A DNA stretch of 62,333 nucleotides, taken from NCBI GenBank assembly GCA_024644015.1, contig JAHELV010000021.1:1-62333 (forward strand), read 5' to 3'. A program made the translations under genes and the position numbers. Position 1 is the stretch's first letter. Each line of letters opens with the position of its first letter. The DNA comes from Nitriliruptorales bacterium. Lineage in GTDB: Bacteria > Actinomycetota > Nitriliruptoria > Euzebyales > JAHELV01. The notes beneath the pieces are model-generated. The model searched no databases. It was given only the letters and a program-made list of their open reading frames with translations, and was not told the DNA's origin. Of this stretch, positions 1-8,770 are shown in pieces.

Positions 1-351
1 CGCTCGAGTTCGCTCGTAGGCAACTCGGGTGGGGTCAGCTTGCCCAGCTCACGCTTGTTTCGTCGGCATAGCATGCTGCGGGATGATCTTCGATGACGCC
101 ACGGCACTGCTCGCGGCGATGCAGCGCGGGCGTCCGCCATGTGATGGTCGGATCTATGGCCATGGGCGGCCACAGGGATCGTGTGGGCCACGCGTGGCGT
201 CGACTTCGTAGTCGCCCCAGACGAGGACAACGTCCAGCGTCTCCGTCTGGGGCTGACACGATGCGCGAGCAGGACCGCCTTGATGCGCGGATGCTCAGGG
301 CATCCTCGATCTGGTCGGTCCACTGCAAAGGCGCTGGTCAGAGGTGGTTTG
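1..351. other. No gene recognised; one inverted repeat
   Basis: Open frames here overlap each other and translate to Arg/Ser/Pro-rich sequence without any family pattern. The only structure seen is a 10-bp perfect inverted repeat, GCCCCAGACG at 214-223 with its complement at 244-253, which could be a terminator hairpin for something to the left or for the tRNA read leftwards. The end of a gene lying mostly outside the window cannot be excluded. Confidence 0.4.
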
Positions 352-423
352 TGGGGGCGGCAGGTGTCGAACCTGCGACCTCTCGCTTGTAAGGCGAGCG
401 CTCTTCCGCTGAGCTACGCCCCC
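352..423 (-). tRNA. tRNA-Val (anticodon TAC)
   Basis: On the minus strand a 72-nt cloverleaf folds. The acceptor stem is GGGGGCG with CGCCCCC. The anticodon stem CTCGC/GCGAG encloses the loop CTTACAA, giving anticodon TAC, which reads GTA (Val) codons. The T arm is GCAGG-TTCGACA-CCTGC. The discriminator base is A and the 3' CCA is not encoded, since CAAAC follows. It is an isolated single tRNA with no neighbouring tRNA genes. Confidence 0.95.
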
Positions 424-781
424 CGAGCATGGAGCGCCCCAGCTTAGTGCGGACGTTCGCGTCCGCTGGACATGCGGTGTGGGAGCTACTGCACCTCAGC
501 CGTCAGTGATGCAGGCCTACGAACGGTCGACCCTGGCGATGAAGCGCTGCGCATCGGTTGTTCCGAGCGCATCGACCGCCCGTGTCCGCCACTCCTCGCG
601 TCGTGCGTGCCACACGCGCCGCGCCCGGCACCGGTGCTCGCTGCTCGCGGCCACCGCGCTGGTGCCGTCCCTTCCCTTATCTCGTGCGCGGCGCTGGCTG
701 CGGCCCGCGATCCGATCTGCCACGCTGCCCAGTCGCGGCAGCGGTGAATCGGAGGGGAGCGGCGCGGCGCCGTCGGTGGGT
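424..781. other. Intergenic stretch, no gene seen
   Basis: This lies between the leftward tRNA and the rightward nif3-like gene, so it should carry the divergent promoters of both. All open frames are short, mutually overlapping and compositionally like shadow frames. Apart from the -10 element of the nif3 gene at 782 I see no structured RNA or repeat. Confidence 0.5.
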
Positions 782-787
782 TAGCCT
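782..787 (+). promoter_or_regulatory. Probable -10 element, leaderless nif3-like gene
   Basis: TAGCCT fits the actinobacterial -10 pattern TAnnnT. Only 8 nt separate it from the ATG at 796, so transcription would begin at or next to the start codon. There is no Shine-Dalgarno sequence, which agrees with leaderless initiation. No -35 is evident. Confidence 0.45.
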
Positions 788-795
788 GTCCCGCC

Positions 796-1632
796 ATGGT
801 GACCGATCGGTTGTCTCAGTGGACGGACCTGGTCGCGGCGTGCTACGCGCCACATACCGCGGCGGCGTGGGACTCGATCGGCCTGCAGGTCGGCGACCCC
901 TCCGACGAGATCTCGGCAGTGATGATCAGCCTCGACGTGACGGCCGAGGTGCTCGACGAGGCGCGTGACCGGGCGGTCGATCTGATCGTTGCGCACCATC
1001 CGCTGCTGTTCGCGCCGTTGGCGCGACTGACCCCTTCGACGGCTGCGGGGCGCCTGGCGCTGCGGGCGGCGCGCGACCGGGTCGCGGTGATCGCGGTCCA
1101 CACCAACTTCGACGCGGCGGTGCCAGGTACGACCGAGCCGATGGTCGAGGCATTGCAGCTGACCGACGTGCGACCGCTCGAGCCGCTGCCTGACGAGCCC
1201 GAACACGGACTCGGGCGCATCGGAACGCTGCCACGTGCGATGCGGGTGCGGGCGGTTGCCGACCTGCTGGCCGGTGCGCTGCCGGCGCCGCACCTGCGGG
1301 TGGCGGGGCCGCTGGAGCGCCTGGTCGAGCGCGTGGCCGCGTGCGGGGGAGCGGGCGACAGCTTGCTCGATGCTGCTCACGCCGCCGGTGCGGACCTGTA
1401 CGTGACCGGTGATCTGCGCCATCACGTCGTGCTCGACGCGCTCACGGTCGGCATGGCCGTGATCGACGCAGGGCACTACGCGACGGAGGCTGCCGCACTG
1501 CCGGCTTTGAGAACGCGTCTGGCCACGATGGCTTCCAGTCGTGGCCTGTCTGCGGGGCTGCTAGCGTCGTCGACGACCACCGAGCCGTGGTCGCACTACT
1601 GCGCGCACCACGAGGCAAAGGCCGGACCGTGA
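796..1632 (+). CDS. Nif3-like dinuclear metal centre protein
   Basis: A 278-residue member of the Nif3/YqfO (GTP cyclohydrolase I type 2-like) family, which form toroidal hexamers with a two-metal site; the cellular function is not settled. The family hallmarks are present in order: LQVGDP near residue 30, the metal-binding VAHHP (His67-His68), VHTNFDAA near residue 102, and the C-terminal VTGDLRHH and DAGHYATE segments that supply the remaining metal ligands. The long insert domain of Bacillus YqfO is absent, so this is the short form. The ATG at 796 is chosen because a -10 element lies 8 nt upstream. The stop overlaps the next start by 4 bp (GTGA), the arrangement often seen with the zinc-ribbon protein that follows. 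Confidence 0.9.
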   Translation: MVTDRLSQWTDLVAACYAPHTAAAWDSIGLQVGDPSDEISAVMISLDVTAEVLDEARDRAVDLIVAHHPLLFAPLARLTPSTAAGRLALRAARDRVAVIAVHTNFDAAVPGTTEPMVEALQLTDVRPLEPLPDEPEHGLGRIGTLPRAMRVRAVADLLAGALPAPHLRVAGPLERLVERVAACGGAGDSLLDAAHAAGADLYVTGDLRHHVVLDALTVGMAVIDAGHYATEAAALPALRTRLATMASSRGLSAGLLASSTTTEPWSHYCAHHEAKAGP

Positions 1633-2369
1633 CCAACGCGAGCTCCGATGAACAACAGCGGCTGCTCCGGGTGCAACACATCGACTCGGCTGTCCGACGC
1701 CTGCAGCACCGCCGCGCAAACCTCCCAGAGCAGCAGCGACTCGACGAGAAGGCCGGACTGCTCGAGCGACTGACGTCCGATCAACTGGCGGCGCAGGACG
1801 AGCTGGTCGCGGTCGACCGTCGGCAGAAGCGTCTCGAGCACGACATCGGCGCCGTCGACAGTCGCCGCAAGGCCGAGGAGGCGCGCATGTACTCGGGCGT
1901 CATCGCCTCCGAACGGGAGGCGGAGGCGCTGCGCAACGAGCTGTCCTCCCTGAAGGCCAGGAAGCGGGATCTCGAGGACGAGCTGCTCGTCGCGATGGAA
2001 CGCCACGAGGAGCTCACGAGCACGATCACGACGCTGCAGCGCCGCGAGCGGGAGCTTCGCGACGAGGTTGCGCCGCTGGAGAAGGACCGCGACGCGGCCG
2101 CGACCGACATCGACACCGAGCTGGCCGACCATACCGTGGCCCGCGACCAGCTGGTCGCCGGCCTGACCCCTGGAATCGTCGCCCAGTACGAGCGTCTGCG
2201 GGCACGCAAGAATGGCGTGGCACTCGCCGAATTGCGCGACGGCACGTGCCAGGGCTGCCATCTGCAGTTGACTGCGGGTGAGCTCGAAGAGGGCCGCGAG
2301 ATGGGGGAGCTGGGCCTCGCGCGCTGCGTGCAGTGCGGGCGGCTGCTGGTCGAACCTGCGGACGGGTGA
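1629..2369 (+). CDS. Zinc-ribbon coiled-coil protein (DUF164 / CdsZ-like)
   Basis: A 246-residue protein. Residues from about 10 to 185 are heptad-rich and charged (Leu, Glu, Arg, Lys, Gln), predicting a long antiparallel coiled coil. A C4 zinc ribbon follows, with CQGCH and CVQCG about 25 residues apart. Actinobacterial homologues are annotated as zinc-ribbon domain proteins; some bacterial relatives contact RNA or the flagellar export machinery, so no function is assigned. GTG 1629 is preferred to the earlier in-frame codon at 1587 because it overlaps the stop of the nif3-like gene in a GTGA junction, implying translational coupling. The downstream decayed ABC gene uses the same GTGA overlap. 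Confidence 0.85.
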   Translation: MTNASSDEQQRLLRVQHIDSAVRRLQHRRANLPEQQRLDEKAGLLERLTSDQLAAQDELVAVDRRQKRLEHDIGAVDSRRKAEEARMYSGVIASEREAEALRNELSSLKARKRDLEDELLVAMERHEELTSTITTLQRRERELRDEVAPLEKDRDAAATDIDTELADHTVARDQLVAGLTPGIVAQYERLRARKNGVALAELRDGTCQGCHLQLTAGELEEGREMGELGLARCVQCGRLLVEPADG

Positions 2370-2570
2370 CTGCTCTCGGCCGCCCGCTGGTCGAACTCGA
2401 CGGGGTGACCCGGACGTTCGGCGATGTGACCGCGGTCGCGCGATCGCCCGAGCAGCGTCTCGGCGCATGACCTGGTCGCCGCCCCGATGTGTGATCGCGT
2501 CGCGGTGCTCCGACGTGGTGCGCTGGTCGCGCTGTCCAGGCCCCGTGCACTCGGGCGGCTGCGGCTGCAC
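2366..2570 (+). pseudogene. Decayed ABC transporter ATP-binding protein
   Basis: Two fragments of an ABC ATPase survive in different frames. From GTG 2366, overlapping the previous stop as GTGA, the frame reads LVELDGVTRTFGDVTAV, the canonical N-terminal strand region, and stops at 2468-2470. In another frame, from about 2454, comes SAHDLVAAPMCDRVAVLRRG and then ALVAL, the switch-histidine (H-loop) region and the end of the nucleotide-binding domain. Walker A, signature motif and Walker B, normally about 150 residues, are missing. An internal deletion plus a frame change therefore removed the function. The coupled start suggests the intact gene once belonged to the nif3/zinc-ribbon operon. 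Confidence 0.7.
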
Positions 2571-2585
2571 AGCATCGGTTGCGGC

Positions 2586-2720
2586 ATGGCCGACTTGGTG
2601 CGGACGTTCGGTGTTGCCCTACTTGTTGGACTGGGGTGCGTACTGTGGTTGATAACGTTGCTGCCACCGCGCGTGGCCGGGCGCAGGTTCCGTCGCGACC
2701 GATTGCTGTCGGGCTACTAA
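2586..2720 (+). CDS. Possible 44-residue membrane peptide or permease remnant
   Basis: ATG 2586 opens a 44-residue frame with one hydrophobic helix (FGVALLVGLGCVLWLITLLP) and a basic tail. It is in frame with the ABC C-terminal fragment just upstream, so it may be a leftover of the partner permease rather than a gene. No ribosome binding site is visible. Treat as doubtful. Confidence 0.2.
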   Translation: MADLVRTFGVALLVGLGCVLWLITLLPPRVAGRRFRRDRLLSGY

Positions 2721-2788
2721 CATCTGCAGGCGACGGTTCGGGCACGCCTACGCGTGAGCGCAGGCCGGAAGGTGTTGGCTTGGAGGAC

Positions 2789-4525
2789 ATGAACGAGGCA
2801 ACGGACACCGCGCCGTTGGTCACTGCGCTCAGCGACCTGCGTCAGGTGATCATGGCGTGCTCGTTCGCGCTGTCCGCGCAGCAGGCGGACGAGCGCCGGG
2901 CCGAACGAGATCATCTGCGACGGGAGATCGAGGGGCTTGTCGCGCGGATCAGCTCGCTGGGCTCGCCGCTGCTCGTCGTCGTCGGCGGGGTCACCGGGTC
3001 GGGCAAATCGACGATCGTGAACACGCTGGTTGGCCGAGCCGTGTCCCGTACCGGAGTGATCAGGCCGACCACGGACAATCCCGTGTTGATCGTGCATCCC
3101 GTCGATGCGCACTGGTTCTCGGATGACCGGGTGCTGTCAGAGTTCGTCCGCGTTGAGCTGGAGGGCGCGCGTACGAAGCTCAACGGCGAAGGCGACGCCG
3201 CCCGGTTGCAGCTCGTCCGGGACGAGGACATCCCGCTCGGACTGGCACTGGTCGACGCTCCGGACATCGACTCACTCAGCGCCCGCAACAGGGCGATCGC
3301 GGACGCACTGCTCGATGCGGCCGACGTGTGGCTGTGGTGCACATCGGCGGCCAAGTACGCCGATCAGGAGTCGATGCGCTATCTTGCGCGCGCCGGCGCC
3401 CGTCGCACCGCGCTGGCGGTCGCGTTGACGCGCGTCGAGACCGAGCATGTCGACGAGCTGGTCGGCGACTTCCGTGCGAAGCTGGCCGAGCGGGCGTCGA
3501 TCGAGCCTGACCTGTTCACGGTCGAGACGTCACGTGTGATCGACGAGCGCCTGCCGCGTCCAGCGGTCGGTGGCATCGAGCGCTGGCTGCGCGAACTGTC
3601 GGGCCCGCTGGTGCGCAGGTCGCGCCGTCGCCAGACGATCGAAGGCGCGCTGGACATCATGAGCGAGGACGTCGCCGGCCTCATCGCATGGGTCAAGGAC
3701 GAGACCGACACGCTCGGAGTGCTCACCGACGTGATCAATCGGACGGTCGCGCAATCCCGTCACGATTTCAGCAACGCGCTCGACGACGGGCGGGCGTTGC
3801 GTGACGAGGTGCTGCTGCGCTGGAACCGGTTCGCGGGAACCAGCGGGATGCTGGCGCTCGTCGAGCGCGCTGGCGAGCGCGCGGGCGCGTGGGCGCGTGG
3901 CCTCATGGGCGCGCTGAGCGGCGACCGCGCGGAGGAGGAGACCGAGGTACGCGAAGCGGTCGCCACCGACGTCGCGAGCCTCGCCACCCAGCTGCTCGAT
4001 CTGGCATCCGGACGAATCGTGACCGAGTGGGGGACCGTGCCGGCCGGACGGGATCTTCTGGAGGCACACCCCGAGCTTGCCGAGGCGCCGTCCGACCTCG
4101 AAGCGAACACGAGAAAGACCGTCGACGAATGGCAGTCCATGGTCGTTCGCCTGGTCGAGACAAAAGGTGCGAAGCGTCGCATGCGGGCCCGCTGGCTGAG
4201 TGCCGTGATCAACGCGACGGCGACCGGCGCCATCATCGCCACTCTCGCGCAGACCGGTGGGCTGACCGGAGCCGAAGCCGGCATCGCCACGGCGGCCGGG
4301 GCGGCGAACCAGGCACTGCTGACCCGGGTCCTGGGTGCGGCGAACATGCGCTGGTTGATCAACAATGCGCGTTCGGATCTCGAACGGCGCTTCACCGAGT
4401 TGGTTGCGGTGCATCGCCGCCGATTCACCGAGGTGCTCGCCGCCGCAGCGCCTTCGCCGAAGCTGATCGACCAGCTCGACGAACGCGCAGAAGCTGTGCA
4501 GAAGGTGCGGTCGTGGCTGAACTGA
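2789..4525 (+). CDS. Dynamin-like P-loop GTPase
   Basis: A 578-residue GTPase. G1 is GGVTGSGKST at residues 66-75, a conserved threonine (IRPTTDNP) follows as switch I, and G3 is DAPDID at about 156. The expected NKxD is replaced by LTRVE, so nucleotide specificity may be unusual. A hydrophobic Ala/Gly-rich stretch near residues 470-510 may contact membrane, and helical charged segments surround it, as in bacterial dynamin-like proteins and IniA/IniC. The ATG at 2789 has GGAGG only 2 nt upstream. TTG 2780, with GGAAGG 7 nt upstream, is an alternative. The open frame runs back to 2579, but that part looks noncoding. It overlaps the second GTPase by 13 bp, so the two are probably a functional pair. 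Some databases misname this family as ABC transporters. Confidence 0.75.
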   Translation: MNEATDTAPLVTALSDLRQVIMACSFALSAQQADERRAERDHLRREIEGLVARISSLGSPLLVVVGGVTGSGKSTIVNTLVGRAVSRTGVIRPTTDNPVLIVHPVDAHWFSDDRVLSEFVRVELEGARTKLNGEGDAARLQLVRDEDIPLGLALVDAPDIDSLSARNRAIADALLDAADVWLWCTSAAKYADQESMRYLARAGARRTALAVALTRVETEHVDELVGDFRAKLAERASIEPDLFTVETSRVIDERLPRPAVGGIERWLRELSGPLVRRSRRRQTIEGALDIMSEDVAGLIAWVKDETDTLGVLTDVINRTVAQSRHDFSNALDDGRALRDEVLLRWNRFAGTSGMLALVERAGERAGAWARGLMGALSGDRAEEETEVREAVATDVASLATQLLDLASGRIVTEWGTVPAGRDLLEAHPELAEAPSDLEANTRKTVDEWQSMVVRLVETKGAKRRMRARWLSAVINATATGAIIATLAQTGGLTGAEAGIATAAGAANQALLTRVLGAANMRWLINNARSDLERRFTELVAVHRRRFTEVLAAAAPSPKLIDQLDERAEAVQKVRSWLN

Positions 4526-6084
4526 GCAAAGAACCCGGACAGGATCTCGCGCCTCGTCTCCACGCCCTCGAACGCGCCGTCGAGGCCAGCCGCGGCATGA
4601 TGCCGCCTGACGTCGTCGATCGTGCGTCCGCCGTCCGCGTCAACGCCGGCGAGCGGCTGGCTCGTGGCGACGCGGCCATCGTTGTTGCGCTGGCTGGTGG
4701 GACGGGTAGTGGCAAGTCCACCCTGTTCAACAACCTCGCCGGCGACGACGTCGCCGAAGTGGGTGTCCGTCGCCCGACGACGACCGATCCGGTCGCGCTG
4801 GTCGTCGGAGAGATCGAGGGCGCCGACTCGCTGCTCGATTGGCTGGAGGTTCGCAAACGGTTCACCCCGGAGCGCAAGATCGGTCTCGAGAGTGGCCTGA
4901 TCGTGCTCGACCTGCCGGACCATGATTCGATACGCAGCGATCACAAGGAGACGGTCGACAGGCTCGTCCAGCGCGTCGATGTGTTGCTGTGGGTGCTCGA
5001 CCCGCAGAAGTACGCACAGGGCATCCTGCACCGTGGCTATCTGAAGGACCTGCGCCAGCACGCCGAGGTGCAGCTGGTCGCGCTCAACAAGGTCGACGAA
5101 CTGGTTGCCGCCGAACGCGACACCTGCGTGGCGGACCTGCGTCGGATCCTCGCGAGCGAAGGTCTCGGCAAGGTGCCCATCTACCCCATCTCGGCAACCG
5201 AGGGCACGGGGCTGGGCAAGCTGCGAGCCGCCATATCCGAGCTCGCGGACCGACGTACCGCGGCGTTGCAGCGTATCGATGGCGACCTGCGCAAGGCGGC
5301 GGACGATCTGGCGGCCCAGCTCGGTCTGCCTCCCGAGAAGCCGCTGGACCCCGACCCGCTGGTCGAAGTCGTCGGTGCCGCCGCCCGCGTCGACGATCGG
5401 GCGGCAGCCGAGGCCGACCGCTACAAGATCGCCGCGCGCCGCGCGACCAGGCCGCCCTTGCTGCGGGCCCTTTCCGGAATCGTCCGGCGGCGTGAGCCGT
5501 CGTCGACCTTCTCATGGCACGACTTCGATCCGGAGGCTCGTGATCCATCACCCGTAGCCGTGCAGCACGCGCTGCAGGAGCTGAGTGTCCGCTACGGGCG
5601 CGGCCTCACGCGTCCATGGCGGTCGCGGCTGCGCGAGGTCGCGTTGAACGCCAGCGAGCCGCTGCAACGCCTCACGAGCGACGCGCTTGGACGTGTCACC
5701 GCGACGCCACCCAAGCGCAGCTGGTGGCGGCCACTTTCACTGCTCTGGGGCGTGTTCGAATTGATCGCGCTGGTGGGGATCGTCTGGCTGCTCGTGCTCG
5801 CGGCGTCAACATTCCTGGGACTGCCCGCACTCGACCCGCCAGCCAGCGTGGGAGGGATCTCGCTGCCGATCGTGCTGAGCGTCGGAGGGATCGTTGGCTG
5901 GATCGTGTTCCGACTGGTGCGTGAGCGGCTGATCGCCACGGGCGCCAAGCGGTACGCGCAATGGGTCCGCCGCGCCTACCACACCGAGATCGCCGAGGCC
6001 GTCAAGGAGGCGATTGCGCCACTGGCCGTCGAGATCGCCGCGTATCAGCGGCTCGTCGAGGATCTGCGGGCCGTCGTCGGCTGA
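4513..6084 (+). CDS. YfjP-type membrane-anchored GTPase
   Basis: A 523-residue protein with a full set of GTPase motifs: G1 GGTGSGKST near residue 61, switch threonines in RRPTTTDP, G3 DLPDHDS, G4 NKVD at about 192, and G5 SATEG. Two transmembrane helices lie near residues 416-440 and 448-470, followed by a helical tail, the arrangement of actinobacterial YfjP-family GTPases. The role is unknown; coupling to membrane remodelling or stress is inference from dynamin-like relatives. GTG 4513 is chosen because it starts within the last codons of the upstream GTPase, giving a 13-bp overlap and a natural N-terminus (VAELSKEPG). The frame is open much further upstream only because it runs antiphase through the neighbour. 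Confidence 0.85.
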   Translation: MAELSKEPGQDLAPRLHALERAVEASRGMMPPDVVDRASAVRVNAGERLARGDAAIVVALAGGTGSGKSTLFNNLAGDDVAEVGVRRPTTTDPVALVVGEIEGADSLLDWLEVRKRFTPERKIGLESGLIVLDLPDHDSIRSDHKETVDRLVQRVDVLLWVLDPQKYAQGILHRGYLKDLRQHAEVQLVALNKVDELVAAERDTCVADLRRILASEGLGKVPIYPISATEGTGLGKLRAAISELADRRTAALQRIDGDLRKAADDLAAQLGLPPEKPLDPDPLVEVVGAAARVDDRAAAEADRYKIAARRATRPPLLRALSGIVRRREPSSTFSWHDFDPEARDPSPVAVQHALQELSVRYGRGLTRPWRSRLREVALNASEPLQRLTSDALGRVTATPPKRSWWRPLSLLWGVFELIALVGIVWLLVLAASTFLGLPALDPPASVGGISLPIVLSVGGIVGWIVFRLVRERLIATGAKRYAQWVRRAYHTEIAEAVKEAIAPLAVEIAAYQRLVEDLRAVVG

Positions 6085-6174
6085 CGACCATCGCCCGACG
6101 CCGCGTGTTCTTCGATTCGTTCGGATGCGGACCGGGTCCACCAACGCGGGAGTCGCGGCGCGATCGAATCAGCA

Positions 6175-6180
6175 TAGAAT
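6175..6180 (+). promoter_or_regulatory. -10 element of rnpB
   Basis: TAGAAT sits 5 nt before the inferred first base of the RNase P RNA at 6186, the normal distance from -10 to transcription start. No good -35 match is visible 16-18 nt further upstream. Confidence 0.6.
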
Positions 6181-6185
6181 TGCGT

Positions 6186-6552
<367 letters not shown>

Positions 6553-6646
6553 CCTTCCGCTTTCGCCTGTCCGCGGTCGCCGCCACACGTTCGCCACGGC
6601 CTTGTCACGCCGACGAACACCCTCGTGCCAACCAGGGCATCCTGTG

Positions 6647-7642
6647 TCAGTCGGGTCCGACATCCAGCTCGAGAGTCACCTCCTCGCCGAGATACCGGGC
6701 GACGAGGTGCTCCAGCTCGACGATCCTCGCTTCGTCGCGCGCGCGCCGGCGTCGCAACCGCTTGAGCTCGACCAGCGCGCGGCCGGGTACGTCGGGGCCG
6801 TCACCCTCGAACGCTGGACACAGGCCACGGTAGTCGCACCAGTCGCACAGTGGCGATGGACTCGCGGAGAACAGCTCGTCCCTCACCTTGCCGGCCACGG
6901 CACGGATGCGCTGCAACGCGCCGTCGACATCGATCTCGGGTCGCTCGACGATGACGCGCAGACCCGGAACGACGAAGTCGAGCGCAACCCACTCTGGTTC
7001 GCGTCCCCACAGCTCACGCGCGGCGAGCGTGTAGATGGCCAGCTGCAGGCTGTTGGCCACGTCGCGGCGGCTGCGTGCGCGCCGGTTGGTCTTCCAGTCG
7101 ACGATGCCCAGACCACCGGATGCGGTTCGCGCCACATGATCGATCGAGCCGCGGACCGCGACGCTGTCGCCGATGTCGAGCTCGAACCACTGTTCGCAGG
7201 CCACCGCTGGTCGGTAGTCGGTCGAGTACATCTCGTGGTGACGCGCGAGCACGTCGCGCGCGTGGCGATACCATTCGAGCTTGCGCTCGCGGTCCATCTC
7301 GGAGAATCCCGCGTCCTCCCAATGGTCGTAGAGGGCGCGGTACAGCACCTCGACCGGCGGAGGCTTGGGCAGCTTCTGGCTCCACCACACCTCGAGTGCC
7401 GCGTGGATCGCGGAACCCCACGACAGGTCGGGACTCGGGCTCGACGGCAGCTTGTCGATGTAGCGGAACTTGAACAGCAGCGGGCAGCGCTCGTACGTGT
7501 CGACCCTCGAGTAGGACAGCCGTATGTCTGGATCCCGCGGCGGCGGCGTCGGCATCCCCGGCAACGGTTCGGCCGCGGGGGTCAGGACGGGCACCGGCGG
7601 CGCGCCAGCGTCCGTGACCGGGCTCGATGCACGCGCGGACAT
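6647..7642 (-). CDS. PD-(D/E)XK nuclease with four-cysteine cluster
   Basis: A 331-residue RecB-family nuclease. The catalytic core is visible as GSIDH (Asp168), VDWKTN (Asp182-x-Lys184) and Q200xxxY204. Cys53 near the N-terminus and Cys266, Cys269 and Cys275 near the C-terminus form the one-plus-three pattern that binds a 4Fe-4S cluster in AddB, Cas4 and Dna2. A Pro-rich N-terminal 40 residues precede the core, and a basic, helical C-terminal 50 residues follow. No helicase, AddA or cas gene is nearby, so this is the free-standing actinobacterial RecB-like exonuclease type; a DNA repair role is inferred only from family. It is divergent from the DUF368 gene, with a 171-bp gap. Confidence 0.85.
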   Translation of the reverse strand: MSARASSPVTDAGAPPVPVLTPAAEPLPGMPTPPPRDPDIRLSYSRVDTYERCPLLFKFRYIDKLPSSPSPDLSWGSAIHAALEVWWSQKLPKPPPVEVLYRALYDHWEDAGFSEMDRERKLEWYRHARDVLARHHEMYSTDYRPAVACEQWFELDIGDSVAVRGSIDHVARTASGGLGIVDWKTNRRARSRRDVANSLQLAIYTLAARELWGREPEWVALDFVVPGLRVIVERPEIDVDGALQRIRAVAGKVRDELFSASPSPLCDWCDYRGLCPAFEGDGPDVPGRALVELKRLRRRRARDEARIVELEHLVARYLGEEVTLELDVGPD

Positions 7643-7813
7643 GGCGCAATGCTATCCACCCCGCGCTGCCACGCGGCGCAGGCGCGCGACCAGCCTGTGG
7701 ACGACCCCGGCACCTGCATCGGCTATGGTGCTCATCTGCGCCGGCGGGATGGTCACGCTCCTCCTCCGCCGGTCGGGAGCGCCGAGGAGCCCGCTCAACC
7801 CGTGGACACCTGG

Positions 7814-8752
7814 ATGACGACGAGCAAGAACGCCCGACACGACGCCGCGTCACGGCAGTCGATGTCGAAGAGGTCGGTCGCGCACGGCCTTCAGGGCCTG
7901 TTGATGGGGTCGGCTGACATCATCCCAGGTGTCAGCGGCGGGACGGTCGCGCTGATCCTGGGTATCTACGAACGGCTGATCGACACCATCCACGCCGTCG
8001 CGTCGGGAATCGTCTCGTTCGTTCGCGGTGATCGCGGTGGCGCACGCGAGCACTGGAGGCGCTCGGACTTCGGTCTGGTCGTACCGCTCGGGTTCGGGAT
8101 CCTGGTGGCGTTGGCGGTCGGCAGCGTCGTGCTGCCGGCGGTGATCGAGGACCATCCCGTGGCCACGGCGGCGATCTTCTTCGGGCTGATCTCCGGAGCC
8201 CTGCCCATCCCGTGGCGGCGCATCGGAGAGCACGGCCGTCGCCACCGCCTTCTGGCGCTTGGCGGCGGAGTGGCCGCCTTCGTGCTGGCGGGACTTGCGC
8301 CGGCGTCGATCGAGAACCCGTCGTTGCCGATGGTGTTCGCTGCGGCGGCGATCGCAATCTGCGCGATGATCCTGCCCGGCGTCAGCGGCGCGTACCTGCT
8401 GCTGATCATGGGCATGTACGACGTCACGCTCGAGGCCGTCAGTGGGCTCGACGCCGCCTACGTCGGCGTCTTTGCTGCCGGCGCCGCCATCGGTCTCGGC
8501 GTGTTCTCGAAGCTGCTGTCGTGGCTGCTCGACCAGCGGCACGACGCGACGATGGCCGTTCTGGTCGGCCTGATGGCTGGTTCGCTGCGTCGGCTGTGGC
8601 CCTGGCAGGACGAGGTCGGCGCGCTCCATGCCCCCGACGCGGCGGGAGATGTCGCCTTGGCGTTGGTCTGCGTCGCGATCGGCCTGACCGTCGTGACCGC
8701 GATGAGCCGCTTCGGCGATCGCCGCGACCAGAACGTCGAAGCGAACGGCTGA
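7814..8752 (+). CDS. DUF368 (PopT-type) polyprenyl-phosphate transporter
   Basis: A 312-residue polytopic membrane protein. The DUF368 signature GSADIIPGVSGGTVALILGI lies near residues 36-55 and is echoed by MILPGVSGAYLLLIMGMYD near 185-205, so the protein is an inverted-repeat transporter of about eight helices. DUF368 proteins were shown in other bacteria to return undecaprenyl phosphate across the membrane for envelope synthesis; that role is assigned here by family only. ATG 7814 gives a basic soluble start before the first helix. ATG 7862 is an alternative. It converges with the peptidase gene, only 18 bp away. Confidence 0.85.
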   Translation: MTTSKNARHDAASRQSMSKRSVAHGLQGLLMGSADIIPGVSGGTVALILGIYERLIDTIHAVASGIVSFVRGDRGGAREHWRRSDFGLVVPLGFGILVALAVGSVVLPAVIEDHPVATAAIFFGLISGALPIPWRRIGEHGRRHRLLALGGGVAAFVLAGLAPASIENPSLPMVFAAAAIAICAMILPGVSGAYLLLIMGMYDVTLEAVSGLDAAYVGVFAAGAAIGLGVFSKLLSWLLDQRHDATMAVLVGLMAGSLRRLWPWQDEVGALHAPDAAGDVALALVCVAIGLTVVTAMSRFGDRRDQNVEANG

Positions 8753-8770
8753 TCGCAGCCGGAACCGCCG

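Noticed and set aside
2579-2788. N-terminal extension of the first GTPase to the ATG at 2579
   Set aside because: The 70 extra residues are low-complexity and overlap the decayed ABC and small membrane frame; starts at 2780-2789 have ribosome binding sites.
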